Part shown: positions 61,869 through 64,000 of the stretch, one piece after another | Layout of the letters: each line of letters starts with the position of its first letter | How positions within the stretch are numbered: the stretch's first letter is position 1 | NCBI GenBank assembly: GCA_905250075.1 | Contig: CAJNOP010000102.1 | Span: 99,168-163,167, forward strand | Length of the DNA stretch: 64,000 nucleotides | DNA from: Rotaria sp. Silwood1 | Lineage: Eukaryota; Rotifera; Eurotatoria; Philodinida; Philodinidae | Direction of reading: 5' to 3' | Program-made: the position numbers and the translations under genes | The notes under the pieces: model-generated | What the model saw: only the letters and a program-made list of their open reading frames with translations | What the model was told of the DNA's origin: nothing | The model's database searches: none

Positions 61869-62584
61869 CAGAGATGGGACCGGTTCGGTTTTTAACCGAA
61901 CCGAACCGACCGACCGTAACCGAAATCGGTTCGGTTGGAGATTTTTAGAGAATTCGGTCGGTTACGTTCGGTTCGGTTAGAGACTTTTTCGGTTACGGTC
62001 GGTTCGGTTAAAAATTTTAAAAAATTCGGTCGGTTATGTTCGGTTCGGTTAGAAAGAATCAACATAATCGTTTCATTTGAGTTCAATGGATTTTTTCAGT
62101 GAAACATAAGAAGAAAAAAGAATATAATCGTACAACAACTAGCTGTTGCTCGCAACGCGGATTATCTCACATATTTTTAAAATTTGCCCTGAGAGGTAAG
62201 GAAGTTATAATACAGTAAGAAGATCCAATAAATAATCTTGATTCTTTGCTTTCTCTAAGTGTTCATTATTTTTAGTTGCTATTATTTGATTTGTTGTTGC
62301 TAATTTATAAAGCACTAATACCCTAACTAAAATAAGCTAAACTTCGCTTTCTCTAAACTCGGTTCGATTACGAAATTTTTGAAATTCGGTCGGTTACGGT
62401 CGGTTCGGTTAGAAATTTTTAAATATTCGGTCGGTTACATTCGGTTCGGTTAGAGATTTTTTCGGTTACGGTCGGTTCGGTTAGAAATTTTAAAAAATTC
62501 GGTCGGTTACGTTCGGTTCGGTTAGAGATTTTTTCGGTTACGGTCGGTTCGGTTTGGCAAAAATGCCAACCGATCCCACCTCTG
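61869..62584. mobile_element. hAT-like MITE with perfect 8-bp target duplication
   Basis: 716 bases. Left end CAGAGATGGGACCGGTTCGG; right end, inverted, CAGAGGTGGGATCGGTTGGC. ATCGGCAC lies on both sides (61861-61868 and 62585-62592). CAGAGGTGGG ends and an 8-base duplication are typical of hAT. Inside are two blocks of a CGGTTCGGTTAGA / CGGTTACGGT repeat (61880-62060 and 62356-62565). No transposase. The middle (62061-62355) has an inverted Helitron-like end at 62139 (CTAG next to a GTTGC/GCAAC hairpin), perhaps a second insertion. Confidence 0.85.
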
Positions 62585-62755
62585 ATCGGCACGATATGAA
62601 TGACTACTTAACCTTGCATAAGACCGATTCATTCAAAAAAAAATTCCTAGAAATGTCGCTATAGACTAGGTACTCTTCCATTCATTCATGCAACAAACAC
62701 TTCTATGTTAAGTAATTTATACAATTGCCAGCAACATTATCAGAACTTTTGATTA

Positions 62756-62830
62756 GCGCTAAATAGCTCAGATGGTAGAGCAACAGCCCGAATAACATGA
62801 AAGTCTATAGTTCAATACCACATCCAGGCA
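62756..62830 (+). pseudogene. tRNA-Phe(GAA)-like pseudogene
   Basis: AAATAGCTCAGATGGTAGAG matches the 5' half of tRNA-Phe, with D-stem GCTC/GAGC intact. A GAA triplet sits at the anticodon place, AAAGTC at the variable part, GTTCAATACC at the T-loop/B-box, and GGCA at the end. The acceptor, anticodon and T stems do not pair well, and position 33 is C instead of T, so it is not a working tRNA. The A and B boxes are still recognisable. Confidence 0.5.
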
Positions 62831-63398
62831 TCTCTCTTATTCCGTTCCGTCATGAATGAGCCACTTGAAGAAGGATAATATACAGTGAAGAACATTAGCC
62901 CACTAACTACGACATCAACCTTTCAGATATCTATGTAAATACATAGGTCGTATCATATAGAGAATAACCTTGAGCGATGAAGAAATGAAAATACTTTATC
63001 AACCTTACTCGGTTTTTTTTGAAGATGTGCACCTGAGATATCTATATATATATATGAGTTGCTACATCATGCGTTTTCATCATTCTAGTGCTTTTTTTTA
63101 AGAATATCGTATTTATTACTGAAATCCGGTAAGCTTCGGAATAATTTTGAAAACGTATCTATCTGAAGTTGCGTTTTCAAAAGGCAGATTGAAGTAGTTA
63201 GAAAATAAAAAATTAGCTTTGCTATGGAAATATGAGTTTTGTTATTAAGATTCCTCCTAATCCGAGGGAAGAGCACAGATAATATAATGTTAATAGAGTT
63301 TTGCGAATTTTTAGAGCTGTTGGTTATAGGATAAGTAACCAGTATTGTTGCAATACAATTACAAAACATACTCAAAAATAGCATAATTAATTAGAACT
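62831..63398. other. Intergenic, upstream of the PhzF-like gene
   Basis: No gene seen. A short TA microsatellite lies near 63041. Confidence 0.5.
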
Positions 63399-64000
63399 AT
63401 GATTATAAAAATATACAAGGTCGATGCCTTTACCGATCAATTGTTTGGTGGCAATCCGGCGGCCGTATGCCCATTAGATGAATGGTTGCCTGATTCATTG
63501 ATGCAAAAGATCGCCGCTGAAAATAATCTTTCTGAAACGGCTTTCTTTGTGCCTAATTCCAGCAATGATGGATATGAACTTCGTTGGTTTTCACCCGAAC
63601 TGGAAGTAAATCTATGTGGTCATGCGACATTAGCGACAGCGCATATTATTTTTACTGAAATGACTCCTAGAAAAGAGGAAATCAAATTTCAGACCAAAAA
63701 AGCTGGTGAACTTATAGTTACTCGCCAAAAGGAGGATGCTTTATATGTTCTCGATTTTCCAGCTCGTCCTGGACACAAAGCCGATTTGCCTGATAGATTG
63801 TTGTCAGCATTACACAGTGAAATAGCTCCCATTGATGTTTATAAAGCGAGAGATTATTTGCTCGTTTATGAAAACGAGGCCGACATCAAACAATTGTCAC
63901 CAGATTTTATGGCATTAAGCAAAATTGATGATGTTTTTGCCGTGATTGTTACAGCTCCTGGTGATGAAGTCGATTTTGTTTCGCGATTCTTTGCTCCAAG
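63399..64000 (+). CDS. PhzF-family isomerase-like protein, cut by right edge
   Basis: First 200 residues, no intron so far. Start ATG at 63399 (MIIKIYKVDAFTDQLFGGNP). Hallmarks of the PhzF / diaminopimelate-epimerase fold: GGNPAAVCPLDEWLPD (residues 17-32), ENNLSETAFFVP with the catalytic Glu46, RWFSPELEVNLCGHATLATAH (GHAT at 74-77). The second half with the conserved Asp lies outside the window. The family includes the isomerase of phenazine synthesis and many homologues of unknown substrate. The closest pattern I recall is from Bacteroidetes-type bacteria. It has no signal peptide, so it is cytosolic. The coding sequence is visibly richer in GC than the flanking AT-rich DNA. Probable horizontal origin, or bacterial-like family member widespread in animals. 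Confidence 0.85.
   Translation, partial: MIIKIYKVDAFTDQLFGGNPAAVCPLDEWLPDSLMQKIAAENNLSETAFFVPNSSNDGYELRWFSPELEVNLCGHATLATAHIIFTEMTPRKEEIKFQTKKAGELIVTRQKEDALYVLDFPARPGHKADLPDRLLSALHSEIAPIDVYKARDYLLVYENEADIKQLSPDFMALSKIDDVFAVIVTAPGDEVDFVSRFFAP

Noticed and set aside
1-64000. Retrovirus-like, LTR or other virus-derived element
   Set aside because: I saw no reverse transcriptase, integrase, capsid or envelope-type sequence and no long terminal direct repeats.

Overview
The window looks like nuclear DNA of an AT-rich invertebrate, most probably a bdelloid rotifer. The reasons are the large divergent F-box/LRR-like family, small rhodopsin-type peptide GPCRs, short GT-AG introns next to intronless genes of bacterial character, remnants of many DNA transposons, and many tracts of a TGTGGG-like hexamer, which is the telomere-type repeat I remember for bdelloids. 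This assignment is inference; no rRNA or mitochondrial marker is present.

Layout. 1-1909 (-): a FLYWCH/MULE transposase-type gene running off the left edge. 2150-2540: a degenerate 20-odd-bp repeat array. 6405-6989 (-): a secreted cupin. 8368-9412 (-): a broken F-box/LRR-like gene. 11010-15442 (-): a decayed adhesion-GPCR gene split by a fold-back repeat and a hAT-like element. 17565-18566 (-): an intact rhodopsin-type GPCR. 22396-24303 (+): a decayed Mutator-like transposase-domain gene. 27177-28279 (+): a secreted N-formylglutamate-amidohydrolase-like protein. 31919-35881 (-): a whole F-box/LRR-like gene with one long intron. 37628-46263 (-): a 16-exon subtilisin-like protease that I could follow in frame to 941 residues. 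50121-52553 (+): a type I membrane receptor-like gene. 55985-56212 (+): a small secreted peptide whose 3' end runs into a 93-bp tandem array. 59909-61036 (-): a GH43-like secreted glycosidase. 63399-64000 (+): a PhzF-family gene cut by the right edge.

The genes do not form an operon or pathway. Several enzymes (cupin, N-formylglutamate amidohydrolase-like, GH43-like, PhzF) resemble bacterial families; three of them carry a eukaryotic-type signal peptide, which fits domesticated horizontally acquired genes. I saw no retrovirus-like or virus-like element.

The most unusual feature is a recurring structure. At about 18 places a G-rich TGTGGG-like tract on the + strand is followed, after a short spacer, by a C-rich CCCACA-like tract, always in that order. 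This is the order of a head-to-head telomere junction. One pair has a transposon inserted in it, one lies next to a 100-N assembly gap, and two form the end of an 800-bp dispersed repeat. DNA-element fossils include a hAT-like element with a perfect 8-bp target duplication (61869-62584), a Helitron-like element carrying a 41-bp minisatellite (36297-36893), and several MITEs.
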